DNA of 64,000 bases from Candidatus Symbiopectobacterium endolongispinus (lineage in GTDB: Bacteria > Pseudomonadota > Gammaproteobacteria > Enterobacterales > Enterobacteriaceae): contig NZ_JAFJYB010000006.1 of the NCBI RefSeq assembly GCF_018777385.1, forward strand, positions 115,875 through 179,874, in the 5' to 3' direction. A program made the translations under genes and the position numbers. Shown one piece after another: positions 42,274-51,809 of this stretch. The notes below the pieces were generated by a model. It ran no database searches. It saw only the letters and a list, made by a program, of their open reading frames with translations, and had not been told where the DNA came from. Numbering within the stretch: the stretch's first letter is position 1; each line of letters begins with the position of its first letter.

Positions 42274-42425
42274 GCCGATGGGCGCGGCCCGCCATGGGCC
42301 GCGCCGTACGAAACGGGCCTCTACATCAATAAAGTGCCGCTGAAGTGAAGTTGTTGCAGCATTCTGGCTGTATATCTTATACTGGCACATTCCATATAAA
42401 TCCACATGTATCGCGTGAATCTGAC

Positions 42426-43340
42426 ATGCAAAAGTTTGATACCAAGACCTTCCAGGGCCTGATCCTGACGTTGCAGGATTACTGGGCTCGCCAAGGCTGC
42501 ACCATCGTCCAACCTTTGGATATGGAAGTCGGCGCTGGCACCTCTAATCCGATGACCTGTCTGCGCGCGCTGGGGCCAGAGCCTATTGCTGCTGCCTATG
42601 TACAGCCGTCGCGTCGTCCTACCGACGGTCGTTACGGGGAAAACCCGAACCGCCTGCAACACTATTATCAGTTTCAGGTCATCATCAAGCCGTCACCAGA
42701 CAATATTCAGGAACTGTATCTCGGTTCGCTGAAAGAGCTGGGGCTGGACCCCACCATTCACGATATTCGTTTCGTGGAAGATAACTGGGAGAACCCGACG
42801 CTGGGTGCCTGGGGGCTAGGCTGGGAAGTGTGGTTGAATGGTATGGAAGTCACGCAGTTTACCTACTTCCAGCAGGTGGGAGTGCTTGAGTGCAAGCCGG
42901 TGACCGGCGAGATCACTTATGGTCTGGAACGTCTGGCAATGTACATTCAGGGTGTGGACAGCGTCTATGACCTGGTGTGGAGCGATGGCCCGCTGGGTAA
43001 AACCACCTACGGTGACGTGTTCCACCAAAACGAGGTGGAACAGTCCACCTATAACATCGAATACGCCGACGTCGATTTTCTGTTTACCTGCTTCGAGCAG
43101 TACGAAAAAGAAGCGCAACAGCTGCTGGCGCTGGAAAAACCGCTGCCGCTGCCTGCCTACGAGCGCATTCTGAAAGCGGCGCACAGCTTCAACTTGCTGG
43201 ACGCGCGTAAAGCCATTTCCGTTACCGAACGTCAGCGCTATATTCTGCGCATTCGCACGCTGACCAAAGCGGTGGCCGAAGCCTACTACGCTTCCCGTGA
43301 AGCGCTGGGCTTCCCGATGTGTAACAAGAAAGAGAGCTAA
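42426..43340 (+). CDS. glyQ: Glycyl-tRNA synthetase alpha subunit
   Basis: The catalytic class II subunit of the alpha2beta2 glycyl-tRNA synthetase: glycine + ATP + tRNA-Gly. It has 304 residues and is near-identical to E. coli GlyQ, starting [20 protein letters not shown]. Two residues stand out. The segment [11 protein letters not shown] has Asn at residue 41, where E. coli has His (codon AAT, one C-to-A step from CAT). [10 protein letters not shown] has Val at 153, where E. coli has Gly (one G-to-T step). Both are at positions I recall as strongly conserved. The gene is intact and followed by glyS 5 bp downstream. Confidence 0.97.
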   Translation: MQKFDTKTFQGLILTLQDYWARQGCTIVQPLDMEVGAGTSNPMTCLRALGPEPIAAAYVQPSRRPTDGRYGENPNRLQHYYQFQVIIKPSPDNIQELYLGSLKELGLDPTIHDIRFVEDNWENPTLGAWGLGWEVWLNGMEVTQFTYFQQVGVLECKPVTGEITYGLERLAMYIQGVDSVYDLVWSDGPLGKTTYGDVFHQNEVEQSTYNIEYADVDFLFTCFEQYEKEAQQLLALEKPLPLPAYERILKAAHSFNLLDARKAISVTERQRYILRIRTLTKAVAEAYYASREALGFPMCNKKES

Positions 43341-43345
43341 CAGCG

Positions 43346-45415
43346 ATGACTGACAAGACTTTTCTGGTGGAAATTGGCACGGAAGAGCTGCCGCCAAAGG
43401 CGCTGCGTTCTCTGGCGGAGTCCTTTGCCGCCAATTTCACCACTGAATTGGATAATGCCGGACTGACACACGGCGACGTGAGCTGGTTTGCTGCGCCGCG
43501 TCGTTTGGCGCTGAAAGTGGCGCAACTGAGTGCCGCACAACCGGATCGTGAAGTCGAAAAACGTGGCCCGGCCATTGCTCAGGCGTATGACGCTGAGGGC
43601 AAACCGACCAAAGCGGCTGAAGGCTGGGCGCGAGGCTGCGGTATCACTGTCGATCAGGCTGAACGTTTGACGACGGACAAAGGCGAGAGGCTGTTGTATC
43701 GCGCGCTGGTAAAAGGCGGCAGCGCGCAGGGGCTGTTGGCGGATATGGTCGCAAACGCGCTGGCGAAACTTTCGATCCCGAAACTGATGCACTGGGGCGA
43801 TAAAGAGACCCAGTTTGTGCGTCCGGTGCATACGGTAACGATGCTGTTGGGTGATGAACTGATCCCCGGTCAAGTACTGGGCATTGAATCCGCTCGCACC
43901 GTGCGCGGCCATCGCTTTATGGGAGAATCCGAATTCACCATCGGTAATGCTGACCAATACCCGAGCATTCTGCTGGAGCGCGGCAAGGTTATCGCCGATT
44001 ATGAAGCGCGTAAGGCGTTGATCAAAGCCGATGCGCAAGCGGCTGCGCGTCAGATTGGTGGTAATGCCGATCTGAGTGAAAGCCTGCTGGAAGAAGTGAC
44101 CTCACTGGTGGAATGGCCAGTGGTGCTGACCGCGCGCTTTGAAGAAAAATTCCTGGCAGTGCCTGCCGAAGCGCTGGTTTACACCATGAAGGGCGATCAG
44201 AAGTATTTCCCGGTGTATGACAACGCCGGAAAGCTGCTGCCGAATTTCATCTTTGTTGCCAACATTGAATCCAAAGATCCGCAACAGATTATTTCGGGTA
44301 ACGAGAAAGTGGTGCGTCCGCGTCTGGCGGATGCCGAATTCTTCTTCAACACCGACCGTAAAAAACGTCTGGAAGATCATCTGCCGCGTCTGCAAACCGT
44401 GCTGTTCCAACAGCAGTTGGGTACGTTGCGCGACAAGACTGATCGCATTCAGGCCTTGGCGGGCTGGGTGGCGGAGAAAATCGGTGCCGACGTTGCTCAC
44501 GCGAAACGTGCCGGTTTGCTTTCCAAGTGCGATCTGATGACTAACATGGTGTTCGAATTTACCGACACCCAGGGCGTAATGGGGATGCACTACGCGCGTC
44601 ACGACGGCGAAGCCGAAGACGTTGCCGTTGCCCTGAACGAACAGTATCAGCCGCGTTTTGCCGGAGATGCGCTGCCTGCGTCAGGCGTGGCCTGCGCATT
44701 GGCGATTGCCGACAAGATGGACACGCTGGCGGGAATTTTCGGTATCGGTCAACACCCGAAAGGGGATAAAGACCCGTTCGCGCTGCGCCGAGCTGCGCTG
44801 GGTGTGCTGCGTATTATCGTTGAGAAACAGCTGCCGCTCGATCTGCAAACGCTGACGGAAGAAGCGTTACGTCTTTATGGCGACAAGCTGACCAACGCTA
44901 ATGTGGTCGATGACGTGATCGAATTCATGCTGGGCCGTTTCCGCGCCTGGTATCAGGAAGAAGGTCATAGCGTGGACACCATTCAGGCGGTATTGGCCCG
45001 TCGCCCGACTCGCCCGGCAGATTTCGATGCCCGCGTGAAAGCGGTGAGTCATTTCCGTTCGCTGGATGCTGCTACTGCGCTGGCTGCGGCCAACAAGCGC
45101 GTGTCTAACATTCTGGCGAAATCCACCGATACGCTGAACGCCAACATTGATGCTGCTCTGCTCAAAGAGAAAGAGGAAATTCAACTGGCCACCTACGTAA
45201 CCGCGCTGGAAAGCAAACTGGCACCCTGGTTTGCAGAAGGGCGCTACCAGGAAGCGTTGGCGGAACTGGCCGAACTGCGTGAACCGGTTGATAACTTCTT
45301 CGATAAGGTGATGGTTAACGCGGAAGATGAAAGCGTGCGTCTGAACCGTCTGACGCTGCTTAATCAACTGCGTAACCTGTTCCTGAAAGTAGCGGATATT
45401 TCCGTATTGCAGTAA
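43346..45415 (+). CDS. glyS: Glycyl-tRNA synthetase beta subunit
   Basis: The tRNA-binding beta subunit with 689 residues, the same length as in E. coli. The N-terminal block is [20 protein letters not shown]. The middle has [32 protein letters not shown] and the HD-like region [20 protein letters not shown]. The C-terminal DALR-type anticodon-binding part ends [12 protein letters not shown]. No lesion in 2.07 kb. This long clean frame is a useful internal control against the idea that frameshifts elsewhere are sequencing noise. Confidence 0.98.
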   Translation: MTDKTFLVEIGTEELPPKALRSLAESFAANFTTELDNAGLTHGDVSWFAAPRRLALKVAQLSAAQPDREVEKRGPAIAQAYDAEGKPTKAAEGWARGCGITVDQAERLTTDKGERLLYRALVKGGSAQGLLADMVANALAKLSIPKLMHWGDKETQFVRPVHTVTMLLGDELIPGQVLGIESARTVRGHRFMGESEFTIGNADQYPSILLERGKVIADYEARKALIKADAQAAARQIGGNADLSESLLEEVTSLVEWPVVLTARFEEKFLAVPAEALVYTMKGDQKYFPVYDNAGKLLPNFIFVANIESKDPQQIISGNEKVVRPRLADAEFFFNTDRKKRLEDHLPRLQTVLFQQQLGTLRDKTDRIQALAGWVAEKIGADVAHAKRAGLLSKCDLMTNMVFEFTDTQGVMGMHYARHDGEAEDVAVALNEQYQPRFAGDALPASGVACALAIADKMDTLAGIFGIGQHPKGDKDPFALRRAALGVLRIIVEKQLPLDLQTLTEEALRLYGDKLTNANVVDDVIEFMLGRFRAWYQEEGHSVDTIQAVLARRPTRPADFDARVKAVSHFRSLDAATALAAANKRVSNILAKSTDTLNANIDAALLKEKEEIQLATYVTALESKLAPWFAEGRYQEALAELAELREPVDNFFDKVMVNAEDESVRLNRLTLLNQLRNLFLKVADISVLQ

Positions 45416-45695
45416 GCGCTTTTGGGCTAGCTGTTCTTGTTCCCTTCCGCGTAGGCGGAGGGTAACAGACACTATCTCGGTAACATACTCTCTCTGCTGT
45501 TTATCTCGATACTCTCCACACCGTTCTTCGTTCGTACCCAATGCGGGGCTTTGAGTTCTGCGCAAAAGAGCCAAACCAGTTACCCTAGCAACCCCGTCAA
45601 TGTCTGTTCTGCCTCCAGCGATCGTCGCTGTCTGGCAGTGTATAGCTAAAACGACGAAATCAGTGGTAGCGCTAAAAGGCGTATTGAGTAACTCG

Positions 45696-45743
45696 TAGCT
45701 TATAAGCTAAAATTTATTGATCATGGAGTAGCTTCTAAGCTAC
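45696..45743. promoter_or_regulatory. Twin palindromic operators of the toxin-antitoxin pair
   Basis: TAGCTTATAAGCTA (45696-45709) and GTAGCTTCTAAGCTAC (45728-45743) share the half site TAGCTT. Their centres are about 33 bp apart, three helical turns, just upstream of the toxin start. A third partial copy, TAGCGCTA, lies at 45667-45674. This is the usual arrangement for autoregulation by an HTH antitoxin. Confidence 0.65.
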
Positions 45744-45753
45744 ATTTGTGGCT

Positions 45754-46069
45754 ATGAAAACGATAAAGACATACATAACTGCTGATTGGCGGAACTTGTA
45801 CTTTGAGTTTTTTAAAAAGTTGCGTGACCCCATCGCCAAAGCAAAGGTCGCTTCCCGAATTAACCGGATGGCGTCTGACAACTTCGGCGACCACAAACCC
45901 TGTAGAGAAGGTGTCTGGGAACTCAGAATAGACCAAGGGGCTGGATATCGGGTGTATTACAGCGTGGTTGGTGGGGAACGTCCTGTTACTTCTGGCTGGT
46001 GACAAACGCACACAGGATGCAGATATCGATGAGGCTATTCGTTGCCTCAAAGATTATTTAAAGAGGTGA
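45754..46069 (+). pseudogene. RelE/HigB-superfamily toxin (HI1419 type), one frameshift
   Basis: A short RelE-fold addiction-module protein. MKTIKTYITADWRNLYFEFF is followed by INRMASDNFGDHKPCREGVW and ELRIDQGAGYRVYYSVVGG, the conserved strand with the Arg and Tyr pair. An extra base in GGTGGGGAAC (about 45970) shifts the frame. The next frame supplies NVLLLLAGDKRTQDADIDEA and ends LKDYLKR at TGA 46067-46069. GTG 45748 is an alternative start. The C-terminal part, which carries catalytic or ribosome-contact residues in this fold, is out of frame, so the toxin is probably inactive. Confidence 0.85.
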
Positions 46070-46072
46070 TGT

Positions 46073-46381
46073 ATGGCTAAAGAACGTTTATATGATGATG
46101 TCATGATGGATGCTCTCCGAGACGATCCGGCCTTTGCTCAGGCCTATTTGCATCAGGCATTTCTTGATATGGATGAAGATGGCGGTCAGGAAGCCTTTTT
46201 ACTTGCGCTGCGCCATGTGGTTGAAGCCAGAGGAGGAATGGCTATGGTTGCTCAGAAAGCCGGTGTCTCACGTGAATCGTTATACCGCACTCTTTCTGCG
46301 ACAGGCAATCCAACTTTGAAGACACTCCGCCGTGTCGTTCATGCAACGGGTTTCCAGTTCTCAGTACTTGCCAGTGCCTAA
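46073..46381 (+). CDS. HI1420-type antitoxin (HTH)
   Basis: The partner of the toxin three bases upstream. The 102 residues start MAKERLYDDVMMDALRDDPA and end with an HTH (ALRHVVEARGGMAMVAQKAG, SRESLYRTLSATGNPTLKTL), the addiction-module antidote family. It is intact, while its toxin is frameshifted, as expected if the antitoxin outlives the toxin during decay. Confidence 0.88.
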   Translation: MAKERLYDDVMMDALRDDPAFAQAYLHQAFLDMDEDGGQEAFLLALRHVVEARGGMAMVAQKAGVSRESLYRTLSATGNPTLKTLRRVVHATGFQFSVLASA

Positions 46382-46430
46382 GCGAAGCGCCTGACTTAGT
46401 CAGGCGCTATATAATATTCTACGTAACGCG

Positions 46431-47768
46431 CTAGCTATCTTCCTTCTCAAACGCTGTTTGCAGTGCCATCACCAGCGTATCGCAACCGGCTTTATCGATG
46501 GTTAATGGTGGAGCCAACACCAGTTTCGGTCCGACCGGACGTACCACCGCACCGGCATCGCGTGCCGCTTCTGCAATACGGAATGCCAGCCCGTTATCCG
46601 GCGCTAATGACCGTTTGCTCGCTTTGTCCTCTAGCATCAGCCCTTTGCCCCGTACGTTGCCTACGGAGCGGAAGCGCGACTCAAACGGCAGCAGTTGACC
46701 CAGCAAGTATTTCCCCTGATGTGCGGCATTGGCAGGCAGATTCTCCTGCTCAACAATATCCAACACCGCCAGCCCGGCGGCGCAAGCCAGCGGGTGACCA
46801 CCGTAGGTAAAACCCGTCATCAGCAATCCACGCGCATCGCGGTTGTCCAGATAGGCCGCTTCGATACGCTGATTCAGCATGGTAGCAGACAGCGGCACAT
46901 ATCCGGCGGTGAGTGCTTTGGCAAACACCATGATGTCTGGTTTTACGCCCCAACCGCGTGAACCAAACATCGCCCCGCTGCGGCCAAATCCGGTGACTAC
47001 CTCATCGGCGATCAGTAGCACGCCGTATTTATCACAGATCTCGCGCACCAGCGGCCAGAAGTTAGCGGGTGGCACAATCACACCGCCTGCGCCCTGCACG
47101 GGTTCAGCGATGAAGGCGGCGACCGTATCCGGTCCGTAATAAAGAATTTCACGTTCTAACTGTTCAGCCACCCGTTTGCCTAACGTATCGGGATCGTCGC
47201 AGTTCCACGGGTTGCGATACTGCCAGGGAGATTCGATCTGCGGGCAGCCTTCCAGCATTGGGCCATAGTTAAGACGATAAATCGGCAGGCCAGACACCGA
47301 GGTACCCCCTATGTGTACGCCGTGATAGGCATTCTTTAGCGAGATAAAGCGCGTGCGTTGCGGCTTACCTTGCAAAATCCAGTACTGACGCGCCACCTTG
47401 AGGGCGGTTTCCACAACGTCTGAGCCGCCCATGCCGTAAAACACCAGCCGCATATCTTCTTGCTGCGTCATCTGAATGAGGCGATTAGATAGCGCTTCAG
47501 CCATCGGGTGGCTCACGCCGTCAAACAGTTGGTAGTAAGCCAGTTCATCCATCTGTTTGGCGATGGCGGCTTTCACTTCCGGGCGATTGTGGCCCACGTT
47601 TACACACCACAGCCCAGCGAAGCCATCGAGCATTTTGCGCCCTTTATCATCCCAGATGTAGAGGCCGTCGCCTTTAACAATGCGCAGCGGTTCGCGTTCG
47701 GCCCAGTCATTCGGGTGTGCCATCTGGTGCCAAAAACGATAATTGGTGTGGTTATAGGGTGTTGTCAT
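46431..47768 (-). CDS. Class III PLP aminotransferase, SpuC-like (polyamine/omega-amino acid:pyruvate)
   Basis: A 445-residue aminotransferase that moves an omega-amino group to pyruvate. It has the glycine loop GMGGSDVVETALKVARQYW, the Asp contacting the pyridine nitrogen in LLIADEVVTGFGRSGAMFG, and the PLP lysine in MVFAKALTAGYVPLSA. GFTYGGHPLACAAGLAVLD is the usual class III C-terminal block. It most resembles putrescine/spermidine-pyruvate transaminases. The start at 47768 has a GGAG box. It is followed upstream by an amino acid/polyamine permease and an AraC-type regulator, which together suggest amine catabolism. Intact. Confidence 0.87.
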   Translation of the reverse strand: MTTPYNHTNYRFWHQMAHPNDWAEREPLRIVKGDGLYIWDDKGRKMLDGFAGLWCVNVGHNRPEVKAAIAKQMDELAYYQLFDGVSHPMAEALSNRLIQMTQQEDMRLVFYGMGGSDVVETALKVARQYWILQGKPQRTRFISLKNAYHGVHIGGTSVSGLPIYRLNYGPMLEGCPQIESPWQYRNPWNCDDPDTLGKRVAEQLEREILYYGPDTVAAFIAEPVQGAGGVIVPPANFWPLVREICDKYGVLLIADEVVTGFGRSGAMFGSRGWGVKPDIMVFAKALTAGYVPLSATMLNQRIEAAYLDNRDARGLLMTGFTYGGHPLACAAGLAVLDIVEQENLPANAAHQGKYLLGQLLPFESRFRSVGNVRGKGLMLEDKASKRSLAPDNGLAFRIAEAARDAGAVVRPVGPKLVLAPPLTIDKAGCDTLVMALQTAFEKEDS

Positions 47769-47839
47769 TGTGAACTCCATGAAATCAGATGACGGTGAGC
47801 CGTTACCGCCGGAGCGGCAACGGACGAATCAGCGTGGCG

Positions 47840-49308
47840 TTACAGGGTTTCGACCATTTGGCCGATGCGTGAATAGCGCTCGGGGCTCAATCGACGCAGG
47901 AAGTGCGCACTCATAAACCCGGCAAACGCCACCATCAGCACCAGATAGGGTAGCGATGACACCACCTGCGAGGAGGATCCGCTCAGTACGTCTAGGTTAT
48001 TGACCACCAGCGCCAGCGTTGCCAGCATGCCGAGGGCGGAGGGGCCGGAGCGATAAGGCGGCTCCAGCGTGACACCGGCAGCGAAGGATTACGCTGGAAG
48101 TATGCGATAACGGCGAGCGAGACGCTGAATTGCAGCACCAGAATCGACATGCTGCCCAAGGCGGAAGCCCAGGAGAAAACGTTCGCCATCGGGTCTAACT
48201 GCGCCAGGGCGAACAGCGCGGTGGCGCACAGCATAAACGCGCCTTGCACCAGAATGGCGATATAGGGCGTCTGGTGCGTGCGGTGGGTTTTTGCCATTTT
48301 CGACCACAGTAAACCGTCACGGCTAATGGCGAACAGGTAGCGGGACAGCGTGTTATGGAACGCCTATGTAGCGGCAAATAGACTGGTGATCAGCAAGACT
48401 GACATCACCTGTATAGCCCATGGGCCAAGCACCTGTTCGGTGACGGTAAACACAAACATCCCGGGATCTTTGGCGGCGAGCTCGGCAACGTGAGCAGCCC
48501 ACGTATATTGCACAAATGCCCAGCCGGAGAGGGCGAAAAAGCTGGTGATCAGCACCACGGCGAGTAGTGTGGCGCGTGGGATTACCTTGGCCGGTTGCCG
48601 ACACTCTTCCGAGTAGATCGCAGTCGCTTCAAAGCCGACGAAAGAGCAAATGGCGAAGATCATCGCAATGCCCACATCGCCATGAAACACGGTGGAAGAG
48701 GTAAACGCGCTGATATCAAAGGCAATAGGCTGGGTAACAATGGCGGCGTCAACCAGCAACACAATGCCGACTTCCATCAGCATCAATACGCCAAGCACTT
48801 TGCCGCCCAGTTCCACTTTGGCAATGCCAAGCGCGACGACTGCCGCTTGCATCAGCAGCGAGAACAGCCACCAGGGTGCTGCTATACCGGTGTGCATCTG
48901 CACGAACTGCGCGAAGAAGAAGCCAAACATGGCGGTGACGGCAAGCTGAATGGCGGTGTAGGCCAACAGTGCGATACCGAGCCCGGCGATGCCACTGTGG
49001 GTGCCCAACCCTTGTGCGATATAGGCGTAGAAAGCGCCAGCGTTTACCACATAACGGCTCATGGCGATAAAACCAAAGCTGAAAATAAGCAGCAATGTGC
49101 CCGCCAGAACATAAACACCGGGTACGCCTGCGCCGTTGCCTGCCATAAAGGCGACGGGCAAGCCTCCGACGACGCCGGTTAAGGGCGATGCGGCGGCAAT
49201 AACAAAAAAGATGATCGACCAAAGGCCAAGGCTGCCTTTCTGGAGCTGGTTCCCCTTCGGCAATGCCGTCTGGGGCAGCGCGTGCGCTGATGATGAGTGC
49301 TGTGCCAT
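47840..49308 (-). pseudogene. APC-family amino acid/polyamine permease, in-frame TAG and a frameshift
   Basis: A 12-helix APC transporter. LGLWSIIFFVIAAASPLTGV holds the first helix and VGFEATAIYSEECRQPAKVI the conserved Glu-Glu-x-x-x-Pro segment after helix 6. TAG at 48364-48366 interrupts SLFAAT-stop-AFHNTLSRYLFAISRDG, where the family has a continuous FHN...RYLFA helix. The frame then continues to about 48050, where a further indel shifts the last two helices (LGMLATLALVVNNLDVLSGS) to another frame ending at 47840. The start MAQHSSSAH at 49308 has a GGGGAA box. It probably supplied the substrate of the adjacent aminotransferase. Confidence 0.87.
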
Positions 49309-49411
49309 GTTCCGTTCCCCTACGTGATGGTTCATGGTCAGTCTATGAAGGGCTCTGGCGTGTGCGTTATCGAAATCTGGTAAACCTGAATATGGCGAAT
49401 AGTCATCATTT

Positions 49412-50377
49412 TCAGATCAAATGATGAACCGCACGCCGCGTGTGAGAGGGCAGTTTAGCAAACAGGCGTTTGTAGTCGGCGGTAAACTGCGACAGGTGCC
49501 AGAAGCCCCACTTGGAGGCGATTTCGCTGATCTGTGCGTACTCTCCTTCCATCACCAGCATGCGTTTTACCCCGTTGAGTCGCATGTTTTTCAGGAATAC
49601 TGCCGGGCTTTGGCCCGTGACGGTTTCAAAACAGTTTTGCAGGGTGCGACGCGAGGTGTGGGTCAGTTGGCACAGCTCATCCATAGTCAGTGGCCGATCG
49701 CGATGTGCGATCAGTGCGTCCTGTGCTTTGGTGACGACACGCTGCGCCTTTTGCAAAGAAGGGCGCACGCTGATGGTCTGCGTGCCGACGGCAGTGAAAA
49801 AGGCAAAGGCAAGCTCGCGAATATCGCTGAGAAATTGCAACCGCGCCTGCCGTTGCGCAAATTGCAGCGGATGTTCCATCACGCTGTGCAACATGGCCAA
49901 AATGTGTTCGCGCAGTCGGTTGGCAAGGAGATCGTGATGAATGGCGTAGACCCGGTGCGGCAGCTCATCGGTGATATCCGATAACAGCGCCAAAGGAATG
50001 CTCAGTACCAATAGCGAAGAGGTTTCCGGCGTTTGCAGTATCAACTCGTCGCCGTCGTAGGACCAGGTAATGTCCTGCTGCGTCAGACTGTTTCCCATCC
50101 AGCGCGCTTCTCCCGACAGTGCATTAAACACCCCGAGGCAGAGCGTGCCCGTTCGGCCTTGGCCGCGTTGAAACACCGATTGTGACAGTTGCTCTTGGTA
50201 GAACTGTACACCGTCCAGCCAGGCCTCTTTCAGGCTACCTTCAAATCGTCCGTGAGAGATCTGGTCATAGCGTAATGCCCAATCGGTCAGCAGTTGACTG
50301 TGTTGTGCCAGTTCCTGAATGCGCGATGCGCAACGAAAACCGTTTTGCTCACCAAGATGAAATGCGGGTGTCATCAT
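49412..50377 (-). CDS. AraC-family transcriptional regulator
   Basis: About 322 residues from ATG 50377 (AGGAAAG box). The N-terminal two thirds is a cupin-like AraC-binding domain. The C-terminus has two HTH units: RPLTMDELCQLTHTSRRTLQ, and AQISEIASKWGFWHLSQFTA followed by DYKRLFAKLPS. It is of the type that activates amine or alcohol degradation genes. It is transcribed toward the permease and aminotransferase genes. Intact. Confidence 0.87.
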   Translation of the reverse strand: MMTPAFHLGEQNGFRCASRIQELAQHSQLLTDWALRYDQISHGRFEGSLKEAWLDGVQFYQEQLSQSVFQRGQGRTGTLCLGVFNALSGEARWMGNSLTQQDITWSYDGDELILQTPETSSLLVLSIPLALLSDITDELPHRVYAIHHDLLANRLREHILAMLHSVMEHPLQFAQRQARLQFLSDIRELAFAFFTAVGTQTISVRPSLQKAQRVVTKAQDALIAHRDRPLTMDELCQLTHTSRRTLQNCFETVTGQSPAVFLKNMRLNGVKRMLVMEGEYAQISEIASKWGFWHLSQFTADYKRLFAKLPSHTRRAVHHLI

Positions 50378-50746
50378 CTGTCTTTCCTGCGTCGTGATGG
50401 GATATACCCACTTAGCAAGAATCACACCAGCTTAATAGCAAAAAATGGCAGATTTTATCTCTGCATTTTGGGGCTGTGAGTGATGTTTTTGCTGAATATG
50501 GTCGTAAAACAGCGGGAAATAGAGTGATTCCTGCCATAGGCATGTTTTGCGCTGTGGCGTTGCACCGTTATGGATGTATTGCTCAATTTTGCAGCAGTGC
50601 GTTGTTATCCGGCCACCGCATTCTAAGTATCCCGTTAGCTTGGCAGAAAAACGAGGGTATCGCGCTGATTCGACTATGCTTAGGGATAAGGCGGAGCAAT
50701 GTGGTCCGCTTCTTCACCGGATAAGACGTGCGATAAGGAGTATGGC
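50378..50746. other. Intergenic region between divergent araC-type gene and yiaF
   Basis: It contains the promoters of two divergent genes. Short frames here lack ribosome-binding sites and family similarity. Nothing further is recognised. Confidence 0.5.
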
Positions 50747-51467
50747 ATGACGATAACAATGGGGTGGCGCGCGCGATGGCTATTGCCGGTGCTGGCGTTG
50801 GGTATGGTGTTCCAACTGGCGGCATGCGGTGATAGCGAAGCGGATCAGCGCAAGGCGTTTATGACGGTATTGCAAAGCGTGCCATCGCAATCGGGTAGCG
50901 TGCCGCCTGCACTGAGTGACGATCAGAAAAAACGGTTAGGACCTTTTGCCAACGATTACGCCATCTTAACCACCTTTTCCCAGCAGTTGCAGCAAAGCAT
51001 GGCGGTGAGCCTCAAACCGTTATTGGAGCACGTTTCTCAGATTCGTGTGCCACAGGATTATTTGACGCAACGCGACGGCGTGCGTAGCGCTGTTGGGGCA
51101 ATAAACCTGCTGGGGCAGCAGGTGCAGGCGGCAAAAACCCAGGCAGATTCAGCCCACCGTAACCTGAGCCAGCCGCAAGAGGTGCAAGTGCTGTATGAGC
51201 GTTTACTCGCAAGTGGTTGCCCAACCGGCGGCGGCATTGGGGAACGTGGTACCAACTGCCGCCATGCTGGCACAGCAGTTGGCGCAGGTGGGCGACTTCC
51301 TTCAGGCTCAGGGCAAGCAGGTCACTTTTGTGGGAAATCAGGCGCAGTTTGAAACGGCGCAGCAGGCGGCGCGTTACAACGCGCTTATTACGCCTCTGGC
51401 AACACAGCAGCGCGATTTGATGAACGGATTACCACCACTTTTACCGTTGTTGAAACCATCGCTATAG
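50747..51467 (+). pseudogene. yiaF: YiaF-like DUF3053 lipoprotein, one frameshift
   Basis: Resembles E. coli YiaF. The signal sequence ends LAACGDSEADQRKAFMTVLQ with lipobox Cys at about residue 27. Further matches are LGPFANDYAILTTFSQQLQQ and IRVPQDYLTQRDGVRSAVGA. At about 51200 the frame is lost after VLYER, and the next frame gives VYSQVVAQPAAALGNVVPTA to the end at 51467. The start has an AAGGAG box. Function unknown; it lies upstream of the mannitol operon control region. Confidence 0.82.
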
Positions 51468-51496
51468 GGCAATAACGTGAGGTGGTAATGATATTT

Positions 51497-51674
51497 AGTG
51501 ATTTGAATCACATAATCAAAACAAAATCACGGCGTTGTAATGTGATTTAGGTCACATTGTGCTGCCGTTGATGCGGATGATGATGCGTCGAATTGACCGT
51601 ATTCGGTGATTTTATGTGAACTCAATCACTAAAATGTAGCAATCATGTGGGAATTATGTGTGATGTTTGTCACA
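51497..51674. promoter_or_regulatory. Four CRP sites of the mannitol operon
   Basis: AGTGATTTGAATCACA (51497-51512), TGTGATTTAGGTCACA (51541-51556, perfect arms), TGTGAACTCAATCACT (51615-51630) and TGTGATGTTTGTCACA (51659-51674, perfect arms). The TGTGA-N6-TCACA pattern repeats over 180 bp upstream of mtlA. Multiple CRP sites are known for the E. coli mtl promoter. Confidence 0.88.
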
Positions 51675-51809
51675 TATGACCGTGAGGTTGCGGTATCAAA
51701 CCGACGTGCTAGAGTCCGCACGATCTCTACCGACGGAAGGCAGTCACACCGTCTCACGATAATGACCACACGCGCTTGCGATCGCGCGTTTGAATAGGGG
51801 TGTGTTTTT

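Noticed and set aside
45416..45480. Terminator after glyS (CCCTTCCGC...GCGGAGGG)
   Set aside because: The stem has a mismatch and no T run follows, so it is not strong enough to list.
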